A DNA stretch of 51,135 bases from Chloroflexota bacterium (GCA_026707665.1 JAPOWK010000136.1:1-51135), one strand, 5' to 3'. Numbered from the stretch's first letter, positions 34,271 to 43,395 are shown. Notes: generated by a model not told the origin, from the sequence alone. A program made the numbers and translations.

Positions 34271-35395
34271 ATGCAATCTGGCGTCGAATCCGGGAGGATC
34301 AACGCATGCCGACTGACGCTAATCTGCGTCTTGTTCATTTGCGCTGGCTGCAACCTTGGTAGTAGCGGAATCGCCGCGCCGCCGAGCTTTGAGGGACCTC
34401 CCGTCATCAAGATCGCGGCGCCTGCGCCCGACGAAACATTCCTGGCGGGGGCGACGGTCATCGTTCAAGCGCGGGTGGAAAACGCCGGTCCCGATCTGAC
34501 GCGGATTAGCGTACTGTTGGATGACGCGCTGCTGGGCGAAAAACTCAACCCAAATGAGTCGAATGCGACGGTGCTTCCGCTGACCATAGACTGGCCATCG
34601 AGCAACGCGGGCGAATTCCAGATTTCAGTGGTCGCTGAACGGGGCGACGGCACCATTGCCCGCGAAGATGTGCGCATTTTCGTCGTCTCTGAAGAGGGCC
34701 CTGCATCGGCGGAATCTGGCCTGCGGCAGCAGCCCGATGAAACGCCGCCCGCGTCGGAAGCCGCCGCCGGGGGCCGCCGCGTCGCCGGAACGATGCTGCA
34801 GCCGGCGAGGATTCGTCTGGGTCCCGGCGCCACCTACGATCTTGTGGGCAATCTTGACGAAAATCACGAGGTCTTGATCGTCGCGATCAACCCATCGCGC
34901 GAATGGTATCGGATTAGCTATGACGGTCAAGTCGACGCTTGGGTATACGCCGAATTCGTGCGCCCCGCCGCCGACATTTCCGGTTTGACGGTCGAGACCG
35001 GTCCGCCGCTGCCAGCCGCGGCCGGGGTGAATCTGGTCGTGCTTGATGTCGAGATCATGTCTCCTCTCGTTTGCGGTCAGGAATCCATTGTCAAGGCGCG
35101 AATACGCAATGCTGGCGCCGATGAAGCGCAAAGCGTCGCCTGGGTGATTGCGGACGCGGTGTTGATGAGTGACGGGAGTTCTCTCATTGAAAACCCGCCG
35201 CCCGCTTATCTCAAGACGCTGGAGGCCAACGAAGAAGATATCATCGAATTCCCCCTGACGCTCACGACGCACTTCGACGAAGAGCAGCTGATCCGCGTGA
35301 TCGTCGACAGCGGGAATCACCTCCCGGAGACGGATGAAACGGACAATAGCCGAAACAGCGCCTCATTCATCTTGCAGAAGGGCGATTGCGGATAA
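34271..35395 (+). CDS. Secreted SH3b/CARDB-domain protein, possible lipoprotein
   Basis: A 374-residue exported protein. The hydrophobic stretch CRLTLICVLFICAGC could be a signal sequence, with C27 as a lipid attachment site; position -3 is Cys rather than Leu/Val, so this is uncertain. An Ig-like unit follows (residues ~45-130, VIVQARVENAGPDLTRISVLLDD). Then come a linker, a bacterial SH3 domain (ARIRLGPGATYDLVGNL ... EWYRISYDGQVDAWVYAEFV, ~180-235), and a CARDB-type domain (LDVEIMSPLVCGQESIVKARIRNAG ... VDSGNHLPETDETDNSRN). A cell-wall or surface-binding role is likely. Confidence 0.72.
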   Translation: MQSGVESGRINACRLTLICVLFICAGCNLGSSGIAAPPSFEGPPVIKIAAPAPDETFLAGATVIVQARVENAGPDLTRISVLLDDALLGEKLNPNESNATVLPLTIDWPSSNAGEFQISVVAERGDGTIAREDVRIFVVSEEGPASAESGLRQQPDETPPASEAAAGGRRVAGTMLQPARIRLGPGATYDLVGNLDENHEVLIVAINPSREWYRISYDGQVDAWVYAEFVRPAADISGLTVETGPPLPAAAGVNLVVLDVEIMSPLVCGQESIVKARIRNAGADEAQSVAWVIADAVLMSDGSSLIENPPPAYLKTLEANEEDIIEFPLTLTTHFDEEQLIRVIVDSGNHLPETDETDNSRNSASFILQKGDCG

Positions 35396-35482
35396 GCATC
35401 AAGTCGGCTATTGCTCTACTGGGCAGCGCCGCGCGTCCCCTTGTTCCATTGAAACGCTTGCACCAGCGGAAGGACAGAATCT

Positions 35483-36259
35483 GTGGTTTCGATAATCGTG
35501 ACCAACGATGATGGTTATGACGCGCCCGGCATCCTGGCGCTGGCCCAGGCGATGGGAGAATTGGGCGAAGCGCAGGTCTGCGCGCCCGCCGTCAACCAAA
35601 GCGCGAGCGGGCACAAAATTACGCTCTTTCAGAATATCTCGGTTTCAAGAAAAACCGTCGGCGAGGATATCCCGGCGCTGGCCGTCGGTGGATCGCCGGC
35701 CGATTGCATTGCGCTGTCGCTGCTGGGCTTGGTCGATGCCAGCCCTGACATCGTGGTCTCCGGCATCAATCGCGGCGAAAACATGGGCCAGGACCTGACC
35801 TATAGCGGAACGGTCACGGCGGCGCTGGAAGCGGCAATCCATGGCATCCCCGCGGTCGCTTTTTCGTTGGCGCGAGCCGACGCCGATTGTCTTGAGCATT
35901 ATGGCGTGGCCGCCCAGATCGCCGTCCCCATCGTCGAGATGGTGCTGGCGAAGGGCTTGCCGCCATTCACGATTTTGAATGTCAACGTGCCGCCGGTCGC
36001 GCAAATGACGGACCTGCGCGGCATCCGGCTGACGCGACAAGGAGTGCGCATTTACCGCGACTGCCTGGTCGAGGTGGCCGAGGGCGTCGTGCGCGTCGAG
36101 GGCGAGCCGCCGACCGCCAATACCGATGAGCTCGGCACTGATGTCTGGGCGGTGCATCGCGACTACGTCAGCGTGACCCCGGTGCATCTCGACATGACAG
36201 CGCACCATTTCATGGCCGAGCTGGCCGCTTGGGATCTTCAGCTTCCTTCACGCCAATAG
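35483..36259 (+). CDS. surE: 5'-nucleotidase SurE
   Basis: A 258-residue metal-dependent nucleotidase acting on nucleoside 5'-monophosphates. IIVTNDDGYDAPGI contains the metal-binding D9-D10. NQSASGHKIT, GSPADCIALSL and VSGINRGENMGQDLTYSGTVTAALEA (metal N and the conserved SGT) are all present. It starts at GTG 35483 with GGAAGGA upstream. Length is standard. It is followed by two copies of the dispersed palindrome. Confidence 0.93.
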   Translation: MVSIIVTNDDGYDAPGILALAQAMGELGEAQVCAPAVNQSASGHKITLFQNISVSRKTVGEDIPALAVGGSPADCIALSLLGLVDASPDIVVSGINRGENMGQDLTYSGTVTAALEAAIHGIPAVAFSLARADADCLEHYGVAAQIAVPIVEMVLAKGLPPFTILNVNVPPVAQMTDLRGIRLTRQGVRIYRDCLVEVAEGVVRVEGEPPTANTDELGTDVWAVHRDYVSVTPVHLDMTAHHFMAELAAWDLQLPSRQ

Positions 36260-36267
36260 CGATAATC

Positions 36268-36335
36268 GTAGGGGCGACTGACGGTCAGTGTCGGCGGGCA
36301 GTGTCTACGCGCCCTACGCGCTCCTTGAGTCGCCC
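36268..36335 (+). repeat. Dispersed palindrome, nested form
   Basis: Outer arms GTAGGGGCGACT and GAGTCGCCC enclose ~45 bases containing GGTCAGTGTCGGCGGGCAGTGTCTACGCG. The enclosed part is the reverse complement of the CGCGTAGACACTG...CCGCCGACAC material near 45910. Lies nine bases after the surE stop. Confidence 0.75.
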
Positions 36336-36350
36336 ACGCCAAAGCGAAAT

Positions 36351-36376
36351 TGTAGGGGCGACCTACCAGGTCGCCC
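36351..36376 (+). repeat. Dispersed palindrome, simple form
   Basis: TGTAG followed by a perfect 9-bp inverted repeat GGGCGACCT / AGGTCGCCC around ACC. Fourteen bases beyond it is a consensus TATAAT (36390-36395), 45 bases before the next gene, so the palindrome occupies the -35 side of a probable promoter. Confidence 0.8.
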
Positions 36377-36439
36377 GCTGGTTACGCGGTATAATGGATG
36401 ACGATTCCTCGCGCTTGATCGAATTGAAAGGCATCCGCG

Positions 36440-36742
36440 ATGAACTTCCTCAAGAACTTATTCGGCGGCGGCGGACGCCATGAAGACCGCGGCATCTACT
36501 TTTACGTGCAGCCGAAGATGTGCAAAGAGATTCTGCGGGTGCGGGTCGATCCGCTGAACGACCTTTCGCAGACCGATGACGGCAAGGGCTACTGGTGCCG
36601 CAAGGTGGCGAGCGCGGCGCGCTGTCCCTTCCAGGCCGAGATCGAACTCTACTTCGACAAGAACAAACGCTTCAAGGACAGCTCGGTCGAGAATGGGGAG
36701 TTGGTCAGCGAGGAGGCGTGGCTTGCGGGGCGGGGGGATTAG
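36440..36742 (+). CDS. Small cysteine-containing protein, unrecognised
   Basis: A 100-residue soluble protein: MNFLKNLFGGGGR, a flexible start, then IYFYVQPKMCKEILRVRVDPLNDLS, KGYWCRKVASAARCPFQAEIELYFDKNKR. The three cysteines (C33 in KMCKE, then YWCRK and ARCPF) and the strand-rich ending suggest a small beta fold, possibly metal binding, but with too few ligands for a canonical zinc ribbon. TATAAT at 36390 provides a likely promoter. The gene converges with, and overlaps by four bases, the HEPN-pentapeptide gene. Function unknown. Confidence 0.65.
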   Translation: MNFLKNLFGGGGRHEDRGIYFYVQPKMCKEILRVRVDPLNDLSQTDDGKGYWCRKVASAARCPFQAEIELYFDKNKRFKDSSVENGELVSEEAWLAGRGD

Positions 36743-38337
36743 CAGTTGTTGAGCGGACCTGTAAACCTCGTCATGTCGGTGTATTCGTCCCAGTAAGTGC
36801 CGTCGGGAAGGATGGTTGAGAATGGGTAAAATCTCGCACTGGTAAAGTCTGCGCAAGTCAAATCTGCGTCTGTAAAATCCGTGTCCTTAAGGTCTGCATT
36901 CGAGAAATCTGTTCGGACCAACTGTGCTTCCTTCATAACTGCGCCACTCAAGTTGGCATTTCTAAACGACTGCTTTGGTAAGACTGCGCCGGTCAAGTTT
37001 GCTTCTGACAAGTTAACGTTGTCCCAATGAAATTCTTCATCAATGTTGTCTTCTGGGATAAAGAACTCCTCCAAGTTAGCGCCAGACATATCGGCGTTAG
37101 TAAATGTTGAATGTACGCAATAGCTAACCCCCGACATATTGACACGCTCCATCTTAGCTCCTGAAAAATCGCAGCCAAGTAATTCGCATTGGGAAAGATT
37201 TGCGTCGTTTAGTATCGCATCGGTCAGCGTTGCCGCCGCAATTCGCGAACCAGTAAAGTCCGCGCTGGTCAAATCTGCCCTACGAAAATCAACAGGCTCG
37301 AAAAAAGTTCGCCGCAGATTTGCCCGACACAGGATCGCATCGCTAAAGTTTGCCCTTCCACAGCGTACTTCATCAAATAGTCTATCGAAATCAGCCATAT
37401 TATCCGCAATGGATGGTTGGCCAATTCTTTCGTCTGAATTGCTAAGGTCAGCGTTTGTCAGATTCGCAAAGCTAAAATCAGAATAATCGATTTTTGCTTC
37501 GCGCAGATCTGCCCTAGCCATGTTTGCATGTGCAAGATTCGAGTTTCGCAGATTCGCACACTCCAGCCGAGCTTCCGACAAATCAGCCTGACTCAAATCA
37601 GAGCCATTAAGATGCGCCCACGCCAAATCACATTTCGACAAATTGACACTAGAAAGAGCCATGCCTACCAAATCTATACCGCCAAGATTCGAACGACTGA
37701 GGTCAGCGCCTTGCAAATTAGCCAAGTGAAGATTTCTTCCACGTAAGTCTTGGCTTGGAAAATCCAATCCACTGAGGTCTACGCAAGCTACAGTCTCTTC
37801 GCTGTCGCCGACATCGGGAGGTTCTGATGGCTGTTCGTCGTTGTAGAGTTTTCGACCGAATTCTAGTTTGATTTCTTCTGTCTCCGAGACTTGTTCTGTT
37901 GCCTTCACCACGCTCAATAGCCGAGTGGCAGTGTCGGCAAGGCTATAAACGTCGTCGTCGGTAACTGCAGTTCTAGCAGTTTCATGAGCTATAAAACTGT
38001 TGCGTGCGTTTTGTATTACGAAAAGATAGCTTCTTGCGTTTGCTAAATTGCTATCTCTTTCAGCCCCATAGGCAGTATGACCGAGCTTCTGCGAAAAGAC
38101 GTCATACCAAGCTTTCTTGTTGGTAATTGCAGTCAGCCAACCTTGCAAGTCAATGTCTTGTCGAGCTTGATCCTCGTCTTCAAACGAGTGCGGTCGTCTA
38201 AGGGCATCTCGTAGCTGGCCAAGGTAATCCTCACCAGAATATCGTTCTTCATATGCCGCTAACACAAAAGAACCAAGTCCATCTCGAAGAGATGCAAGAA
38301 TCCTTCTTACGGGCTGGAAATTATCATGACCGGTCAT
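36739..38337 (-). CDS. HEPN (Swt1-like)-pentapeptide-repeat fusion
   Basis: A 532-residue two-part protein. The N-terminal ~155 residues resemble the Swt1-type HEPN domain: an all-helical block with YLFVIQNARNSFIAHETARTAVTDDDVYSLADTATRLLSVV. R112-N113-x4-H118 is the RNase-type motif, followed by the (T)xDDxxxxxDTxxRLL helix. After an acidic linker (residues ~160-185), from residue ~190 to the end are about thirty A(D/N)LxxA pentapeptide repeats, a right-handed quadrilateral beta-helix that can mimic DNA. GGAG precedes ATG 38337. The gene is clearly AT-richer than its neighbours, suggesting acquisition. A defence or conflict role is inference. Confidence 0.7.
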   Translation of the reverse strand: MTGHDNFQPVRRILASLRDGLGSFVLAAYEERYSGEDYLGQLRDALRRPHSFEDEDQARQDIDLQGWLTAITNKKAWYDVFSQKLGHTAYGAERDSNLANARSYLFVIQNARNSFIAHETARTAVTDDDVYSLADTATRLLSVVKATEQVSETEEIKLEFGRKLYNDEQPSEPPDVGDSEETVACVDLSGLDFPSQDLRGRNLHLANLQGADLSRSNLGGIDLVGMALSSVNLSKCDLAWAHLNGSDLSQADLSEARLECANLRNSNLAHANMARADLREAKIDYSDFSFANLTNADLSNSDERIGQPSIADNMADFDRLFDEVRCGRANFSDAILCRANLRRTFFEPVDFRRADLTSADFTGSRIAAATLTDAILNDANLSQCELLGCDFSGAKMERVNMSGVSYCVHSTFTNADMSGANLEEFFIPEDNIDEEFHWDNVNLSEANLTGAVLPKQSFRNANLSGAVMKEAQLVRTDFSNADLKDTDFTDADLTCADFTSARFYPFSTILPDGTYWDEYTDMTRFTGPLNNC

Positions 38338-38443
38338 ACAAACTCCGCGCCTACCGAAAGACCAATAAAGAGGAAGTCGGGCGATTTTCGAATTAGGAGT
38401 CTACCTGATATGAGCGAAGCAAGACATTTACAATTTTGCCGCC

Positions 38444-39514
38444 CTACCCCTCCCCAGCACCAACCTCCGCCAGCGACGGCAAGCCAAACGTAGTCCGAAT
38501 CTGATCCTCGAGCAGATCAGACATCCGCCCGTTGCTCTGCAAGAAGCCCTTGGCGTTCTCCCGCCCCTGCCCCAGCAGTTCATCGGCGTAGCGGTAGAAA
38601 GCTCCCCGCTTGTCGATGATGCCGAGCTCGGTGCCGATGTCGATGATCTCGCCCGACTTGCTGATGCCCTGATTGAACATGATGTCGAACTCGCATTTCT
38701 TGAAGGGCGCCGCCACCTTATTCTTCTTGACTGTGATGCGCGTCCGGTTGCCGACGACATCACCGCTGTGCTTGATCTGCTGGATGCGGCGGATATCGAT
38801 ACGCACACTGGCGTAGAATTTCAGCGCCCGGCCGCCCGGCGTCGTTTCGGGGCTGCCGAACATCACGCCGACTTTCTCCCGCAATTGATTGGTGAAGATG
38901 ACGCAGACGTTAGATTGCTTGATGGCGCCGGCCAGCTTGCGCAGCGCCTGACTCATCAAGCGCGCCTGCAAGCCGACATGTGAATCGCCCATTTCGCCTT
39001 CGATCTCGGCGCGGGGCACGAGCGCGGCCACGCTGTCGACGATGATGACATCCAGCGCGCCCGAGCGAACCAGGTGCTCGGTGATCTCCAGCGCCTGCTC
39101 GCCGGTATCGGGCTGCGAGACATAGAGCTGCTGGATATCGACGCCGATCTTCTCAGCGTAAGCCGGGTCGAGGGCGTGCTCCATATCGATGAAGGCGCAA
39201 ATGCCGCCCACCTTCTGCGCTTCAGCCGCGACATGCAGGCAGAGCGTGGTCTTGCCCGAGCTCTCGGGACCATAGATTTCGGTGATGCGCCCGCGCGGCA
39301 CACCACCGACGCCCAGCGAAATATCAATGCCAAGCGAGCCGGTCGGGATCGTCTCGACATGCAGGTGGCTGCCCGCGCCCAGGTTGAATATGGTGCCATC
39401 GCCGTAGCGCATGGTGATATCGGTCAGGGTCGCGTCCAGCGCCTTCTGCCTGGCTTGATGATCCTGACTGTCGATGATCTGTGTTTCTTTCGTCGCCCGT
39501 CTCGCCTTTGCCAT
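38444..39514 (-). CDS. recA: Recombinase RecA
   Basis: A 356-residue DNA strand-exchange ATPase. Walker A is GPESSGKT (residues 82-89); the L1 region ([26 protein letters not shown]), [24 protein letters not shown] and the [19 protein letters not shown] tail are all standard. [23 protein letters not shown] covers L2. The length is typical and there is no intein. The gene is transcribed away from the peptide-binding-protein gene. I see no clear LexA operator in the 80 bases before its start. Confidence 0.96.
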   Translation of the reverse strand: MAKARRATKETQIIDSQDHQARQKALDATLTDITMRYGDGTIFNLGAGSHLHVETIPTGSLGIDISLGVGGVPRGRITEIYGPESSGKTTLCLHVAAEAQKVGGICAFIDMEHALDPAYAEKIGVDIQQLYVSQPDTGEQALEITEHLVRSGALDVIIVDSVAALVPRAEIEGEMGDSHVGLQARLMSQALRKLAGAIKQSNVCVIFTNQLREKVGVMFGSPETTPGGRALKFYASVRIDIRRIQQIKHSGDVVGNRTRITVKKNKVAAPFKKCEFDIMFNQGISKSGEIIDIGTELGIIDKRGAFYRYADELLGQGRENAKGFLQSNGRMSDLLEDQIRTTFGLPSLAEVGAGEG

Positions 39515-39885
39515 CGCCCACGTCTCGCTTTATCTAGGAGTGTATGCAAGTGTAGTGCTTTTGCCCTCGTTCTGCTATGTCCTCAAGGATAGCACTGTTG
39601 TTCTAGGAGCGCAAGTCGAATGTTTCTCAAGAATTGGTGATCTTCGAGAAGATGGGATTACCGCCGGACTCAATTGCTCGCCCTGTCGCTCCCCTCTTCA
39701 ATGCTTTGGATGCCCGCCATAGAGATAGCGGGCCGGGGCCGGGGGCGGGTTAGGAAATAGCGAATCGGCAACATTCACCACTTCCATGACACGCCAATTG
39801 TCGTAATCGCGCGGCGAAAGTGTTACAATCGATTTTGAACAGGCTTCAATCGAGTTGTTCCAATAGTCTGCAAGAGGAGATCACC
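39515..39885. other. Divergent 371-base control region with a four-G-tract segment
   Basis: Between divergent recA and the peptide-binding-protein gene. 39712-39732 holds a small hairpin (GCCCGC / GCGGGC). The next 20 bases (39730-39749) contain four G runs (3, 4, 5 and 3 G) separated by 2, 2 and 1 bases, a canonical G-quadruplex pattern on the plus strand. TACAAT at 39824-39829 may be the -10 of the downstream gene. No coding sequence is convincing here. Confidence 0.5.
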
Positions 39886-41556
39886 ATGAGATTCTTGAAG
39901 TTTTTGCTCGTTCTGCTGCTGGTGTTTTCGGCTGTTCTGGCGCTTGCCCAGGACTCGGAGACAATCGTCATCCGCGGCTTCGGCAATGTCAGCACCTTCA
40001 ATCCAGTGCTAAGCAGCGATGGCGCCTCATTCCAAGCCTACAGCTTGTTGTGGCCCAAGCCCTATGAAATCGACCCGATGTCCTATGACCCGATTCCAGG
40101 GCTGACAACCTGGGAAGCCAGCGACGATGGGCTATCCTATACTTTCCACATCCGTGATGACGCGAATTGGAGCGATGGCGTGCCCATCACTTCGCACGAC
40201 ATGAAATTCGTCGTTGACGCCATCAAGTCTCCGGAAGTGGGTTCGTGGCGCGCGGCCGATTTCGCCAATGTCGAAGGTGTCGAGGTTATTGACGACAAGA
40301 CCTTCCGCGTAGTATTGAGCGAGCCAGATTGCACGGTCTTCGCCGAATTGGGCGGGACTCGCCTTATGCCGGCGCATCGCTTTGAAGCCGACTTCAGCGA
40401 TTTCAAGAATGGCGAGATCAGCACCAATCCGCTTGAAATCAGCGGCGGACCCTACGTCATGGACGCCTACGAGCCGGCCGAGTTCCAGAGCTATTACGCC
40501 AATCCCACTTGGTGGGGCGGCGATGTCGGCATCCCCTACCTGATCAATCGCAACGTCGGCTCGCACGAATTGGCCGCGCAGTCGCTGCAAGCTGGCGAGA
40601 TTGACTACACTTATCTGCACGGCGATATCTTCGCCCAAATCGCCGATACCAGTAACCTGCAATGGCAGATCTTCCCGCAGATGTCGGTCAAATTCATGAG
40701 CTTGAATTGGGCGGACCCGACCCAGCCGACGGCGGCATTTGACGCGGACGGCAATCGCCAGGACCAGCCGCCGCATCCGATCCTGACCGATGTCAATGTG
40801 CGCAAAGCGATCGCCATGGGCTACAACAAGTTCGACATCCTGGCAACGATGGGTGGCGATCAAGGCGGCACCCGCCTGGTGGGCGCGGTCAATCCCTATC
40901 ACGCCGCTGCCTACAATACCGACATTGAGCCCTATCCCTACGATCCGGAAGCCGCCATGCAACTCCTGGACGAAGCTGGCTGGGTTGATGAAGACGGCGA
41001 TGGCGTGCGCGAGAAAGACGGCCAACGTCTGACGCTCAACATTCCCTACAGCGATATCCTCACGATGTTCCCCACCACCACGCTTATCGCGCAGGATCAA
41101 CTCAAGGACATCGGCGTTGAAGTCACGGTCGAACTGGTCGAATGGGCGAATTACCTGAGCACGGTTCTGTTCGGTCAGGAGCACGATGGCACATCCATGA
41201 GCAACAGTGGCGGCACCGGCGGCGCGCCCGACCCCAACGACTTCATGGGTATCCTCAACAGTCGTCAAGACAATGGAGCGAACCCCGGCGGCAGCAACAC
41301 GAGCTCCTATGTCAATCCGGCAGTCGATGACCTCATCGACGAAGCGCGGACGCTGCCAGGCTGCGACCCGGTAGAGCGCGGCGAAATCTACAAAGAGATA
41401 CAGCGCATCACGCACGAAGAAGTCGCCTACGACTGGACCTTCGTGCCCAACATCTGGCAGACGGCGACCAAGCGCGTTCAGGGCTTTGAGCCGACAGCCT
41501 TCTGGGTCTTCTATGGCTACACTGCCGACATTCACAAGTGGACGCTTGAGAGCTAG
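39886..41556 (+). CDS. Peptide-type ABC transporter substrate-binding protein (SBP family 5)
   Basis: A 556-residue exported solute-binding protein (cluster C) of a dipeptide/oligopeptide-type importer. AGAGGAGATC ribosome site before ATG 39886. Signal peptide MRFLKFLLVLLLVFSAVLALAQ. LTTWEASDDGLSYTFHIRDDANWSDGVPITSHD is the family's signature. NVRKAIAMGYNKFDIL and WVDEDGDGVREKDGQRL (a DxDGDG loop common in this family) follow. It lies on the strand opposite the two permease genes at 42.4-44.5 kb. This organisation is unusual, since the binding protein and permeases are usually co-directional. No ATPase subunit genes are in the window. A dispersed palindrome follows the stop. Confidence 0.88.
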   Translation: MRFLKFLLVLLLVFSAVLALAQDSETIVIRGFGNVSTFNPVLSSDGASFQAYSLLWPKPYEIDPMSYDPIPGLTTWEASDDGLSYTFHIRDDANWSDGVPITSHDMKFVVDAIKSPEVGSWRAADFANVEGVEVIDDKTFRVVLSEPDCTVFAELGGTRLMPAHRFEADFSDFKNGEISTNPLEISGGPYVMDAYEPAEFQSYYANPTWWGGDVGIPYLINRNVGSHELAAQSLQAGEIDYTYLHGDIFAQIADTSNLQWQIFPQMSVKFMSLNWADPTQPTAAFDADGNRQDQPPHPILTDVNVRKAIAMGYNKFDILATMGGDQGGTRLVGAVNPYHAAAYNTDIEPYPYDPEAAMQLLDEAGWVDEDGDGVREKDGQRLTLNIPYSDILTMFPTTTLIAQDQLKDIGVEVTVELVEWANYLSTVLFGQEHDGTSMSNSGGTGGAPDPNDFMGILNSRQDNGANPGGSNTSSYVNPAVDDLIDEARTLPGCDPVERGEIYKEIQRITHEEVAYDWTFVPNIWQTATKRVQGFEPTAFWVFYGYTADIHKWTLES

Positions 41557-41582
41557 GCTCTAGGCATCACGTCGCAAGAAAA

Positions 41583-41608
41583 TGTAGGGGCGACTCTGTG
41601 AGTCGCCC
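41583..41608 (+). repeat. Dispersed palindrome, simple form
   Basis: TGTAG plus a perfect 9-bp inverted repeat GGGCGACTC / GAGTCGCCC around TGT, 26 bases after the binding-protein stop. The stem is identical to that of the copy at 14301. Confidence 0.8.
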
Positions 41609-41654
41609 TTCTATTTGTGAAATGAATTGGCTTGCTGTGGTCCGTTTGTTCGGG

Positions 41655-41882
41655 CTATGTCTCGTTGGCCGGCAGCTTGCCTGAAAGTCCCAAGCCCTCT
41701 AGCAAACCCGCCATCCGCGCCTGTTCCGTTTCAACTGTGCGCAGGCGATCATCCATGGCTTGAAATCCCGTATCAATCTTGCGTTCGAGCTTGTCTTCCA
41801 GCCGCTTGATATCCGCCCCCAGCCACAAGAACAAGCCTGCTACCACTGCGATAATAATTGCAATTTGTTCCCAGCCCGCCAT
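41655..41882 (-). CDS. Small membrane-anchored coiled-coil protein
   Basis: A 75-residue protein: an N-terminal membrane helix (EQIAIIIAVVAGLFLWLG), then a charged helix (DIKRLEDKLERKIDTGFQAMDDRLRTVETEQARMAGLLEGL). Its heptad spacing suggests a coiled coil. No family can be named with confidence; similar short proteins are often left as hypothetical or DUF. It may be an accessory of the membrane complex encoded next to it. Confidence 0.55.
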   Translation of the reverse strand: MAGWEQIAIIIAVVAGLFLWLGADIKRLEDKLERKIDTGFQAMDDRLRTVETEQARMAGLLEGLGLSGKLPANET

Positions 41883-41960
41883 GCATTCGCCTCATTTTCG
41901 ATTAGTTCGTTCGCACATCATTGTATCGCAGTTCCGCATCTTTGCGAATAGCAGCCTGCG

Positions 41961-42296
41961 CTAGTTCCGCACCCGCTTGATCTTGATGCGCCCGTCAACA
42001 AGCTCGCGCTTCTGGATTTTTTTGCTTTCCGCGTCAAATGCCTCGCGCACCAAACGGTTCACAAAGTCATTCAGATCACCTTCGACCAGGTTCATTTCCT
42101 CGTGCCCGATATCTTTCTTGGCGCAAACGTCCTGAATCGCGTCCTGAAGTCGCGCTCGGTCACCCGCGAGGCTCGCTTCGGATTCCGCTCTAGCCATCGC
42201 CTCGCCCAGGTACTTGGCTCGATATTTCACCTCAAAGCTCTTGAATTTCCGCATCAAGTTCTTGCGCCTTATGCTAAGCAGAGTGGCTTCAAGCAT
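41961..42296 (-). CDS. Unrecognised helical charged protein
   Basis: A 111-residue, highly charged and mostly helical protein with a strong AAGGAGGAAA ribosome site before ATG 42296. Basic clusters flank an acidic helix (GEAMARAESEASLAGDRARL) and the end is basic (KKIQKRELVDGRIKIKRVRN). Its expression signal and lack of repeats argue that it is a real gene. No known family is recognised and no catalytic pattern is visible. It lies 68 bases after the dppC-like permease stop on the same strand. Confidence 0.55.
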   Translation of the reverse strand: MLEATLLSIRRKNLMRKFKSFEVKYRAKYLGEAMARAESEASLAGDRARLQDAIQDVCAKKDIGHEEMNLVEGDLNDFVNRLVREAFDAESKKIQKRELVDGRIKIKRVRN

Positions 42297-42364
42297 GTTT
42301 TCCTCCTTGTGGATTCCAGCCGCCGGCCGCCCAAAGGTTTATCCAACATTTGCGCGGCATGGAG

Positions 42365-43279
42365 CTACTGCTGATACCGCCGCGGATCCAGCGCGTCGCG
42401 CAAGCCATCGCCGACCAGGTAGAAGCAGAGCACGGTGATCATTATCAAGATGCCCGGCATGACAATCAGGTGCACGCCCGTCACCAGGTAGCTGCGCGAA
42501 TCGGTCAGCATATTGCCCCAAGTCGGCGTCGGCGGCTGAATACCCATGCCAAGATAGCTTAGTCCCGATTCGATCAGGATCAGATTGCCCGCGATGATGG
42601 TCATGGTGACCATGACGATGGGAAACACATTGGGCAGAATGTGAATCACAAGTATGCGCAAGTCGCTCGCGCCCGATGCCCGCGCCGCCAAGACATAATC
42701 CCGTTCTTTTAGCGACAGCACTTCTCCGCGCACCAGTCGACTCGTGCCTACCCAGCCAAGCGCCGCCAGCATAAACACCAGCACTTCGGTCGAAGGCTCC
42801 CACACCGCTGCCGCGATCAGCAACAAGAATAGCGGCGGGATGGCGCTGAGCGTGTTGACGCCCCACGAGATCAGATCGTCGACAGCCTTGCCATAATATC
42901 CAGCCAGCAATCCCAGGGCGACGCCGATGGTGACGGTCATGACACTCGCGAGGTAGGCAATGGTCAGCGAGACCCGTCCCCCGTAAATCAAGCGCAGCAA
43001 CTGATCGCGCCCCAACTGGTCCGTGCCCAGCACATAGCCGTCTTCGCCCGGGAGCTTGAAGCGATCTGGGATGCTCGTATCGTTCACTTCCAACTCGAAA
43101 ACGCGCTCCAATACAATCGGCGAAAGCGAGCAGACAAGCGTCGCCACGAGCAGAACACTGATTGCCACGACGGTGAGCCGGTCTCGCCGTATGAAGCCGA
43201 CGGCGTCTCGCCAGAACGAACGCGAGTGCCGCTGCGCTTCGGCTCCTTCCAGGCGGGCTGTCTTTGTCTCTAGCGCCAT
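42365..43279 (-). CDS. Peptide-type ABC transporter permease (DppC-like)
   Basis: A 304-residue inner-membrane permease. The N-terminal tail before the first helix (VVAISVLLVATLVCSLS) is followed by GTDQLGRDQLLRLIYGGRVSLTIAY, the family's extracytoplasmic signature. The EAA loop is RGEVLSLKERDYVLAARASGASDLRILVIHILPN. Five or six membrane helices are expected and visible. ATG 43279 (MALETKTARL) follows GAGG. The DppB-like partner lies upstream on the same strand, after an unusual 236-base gap with a long G run. Confidence 0.88.
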   Translation of the reverse strand: MALETKTARLEGAEAQRHSRSFWRDAVGFIRRDRLTVVAISVLLVATLVCSLSPIVLERVFELEVNDTSIPDRFKLPGEDGYVLGTDQLGRDQLLRLIYGGRVSLTIAYLASVMTVTIGVALGLLAGYYGKAVDDLISWGVNTLSAIPPLFLLLIAAAVWEPSTEVLVFMLAALGWVGTSRLVRGEVLSLKERDYVLAARASGASDLRILVIHILPNVFPIVMVTMTIIAGNLILIESGLSYLGMGIQPPTPTWGNMLTDSRSYLVTGVHLIVMPGILIMITVLCFYLVGDGLRDALDPRRYQQ

Positions 43280-43395
43280 GTCAACCTCAAGCCGCCGACG
43301 ACTTCTGTATTCTCCCTCGCGACAATGCCGCCGCCCACGCAATATACCTTGCATCCCGCCATGTTTAGCTCCCCCTCCCTAGCTCGCTGGAATTC

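Noticed and set aside
34271..34400. Firm lipoprotein assignment for the SH3b/CARDB protein
   Set aside because: The sequence CAGC has a Cys at the -3 position instead of the usual Leu/Val/Ile, so only a possible lipobox is noted.
39515..39600. LexA operator before recA
   Set aside because: Only GAAC half-sites (as TAGAACAAC and CAGAACG on the minus strand) are visible; no well-spaced inverted repeat was found.
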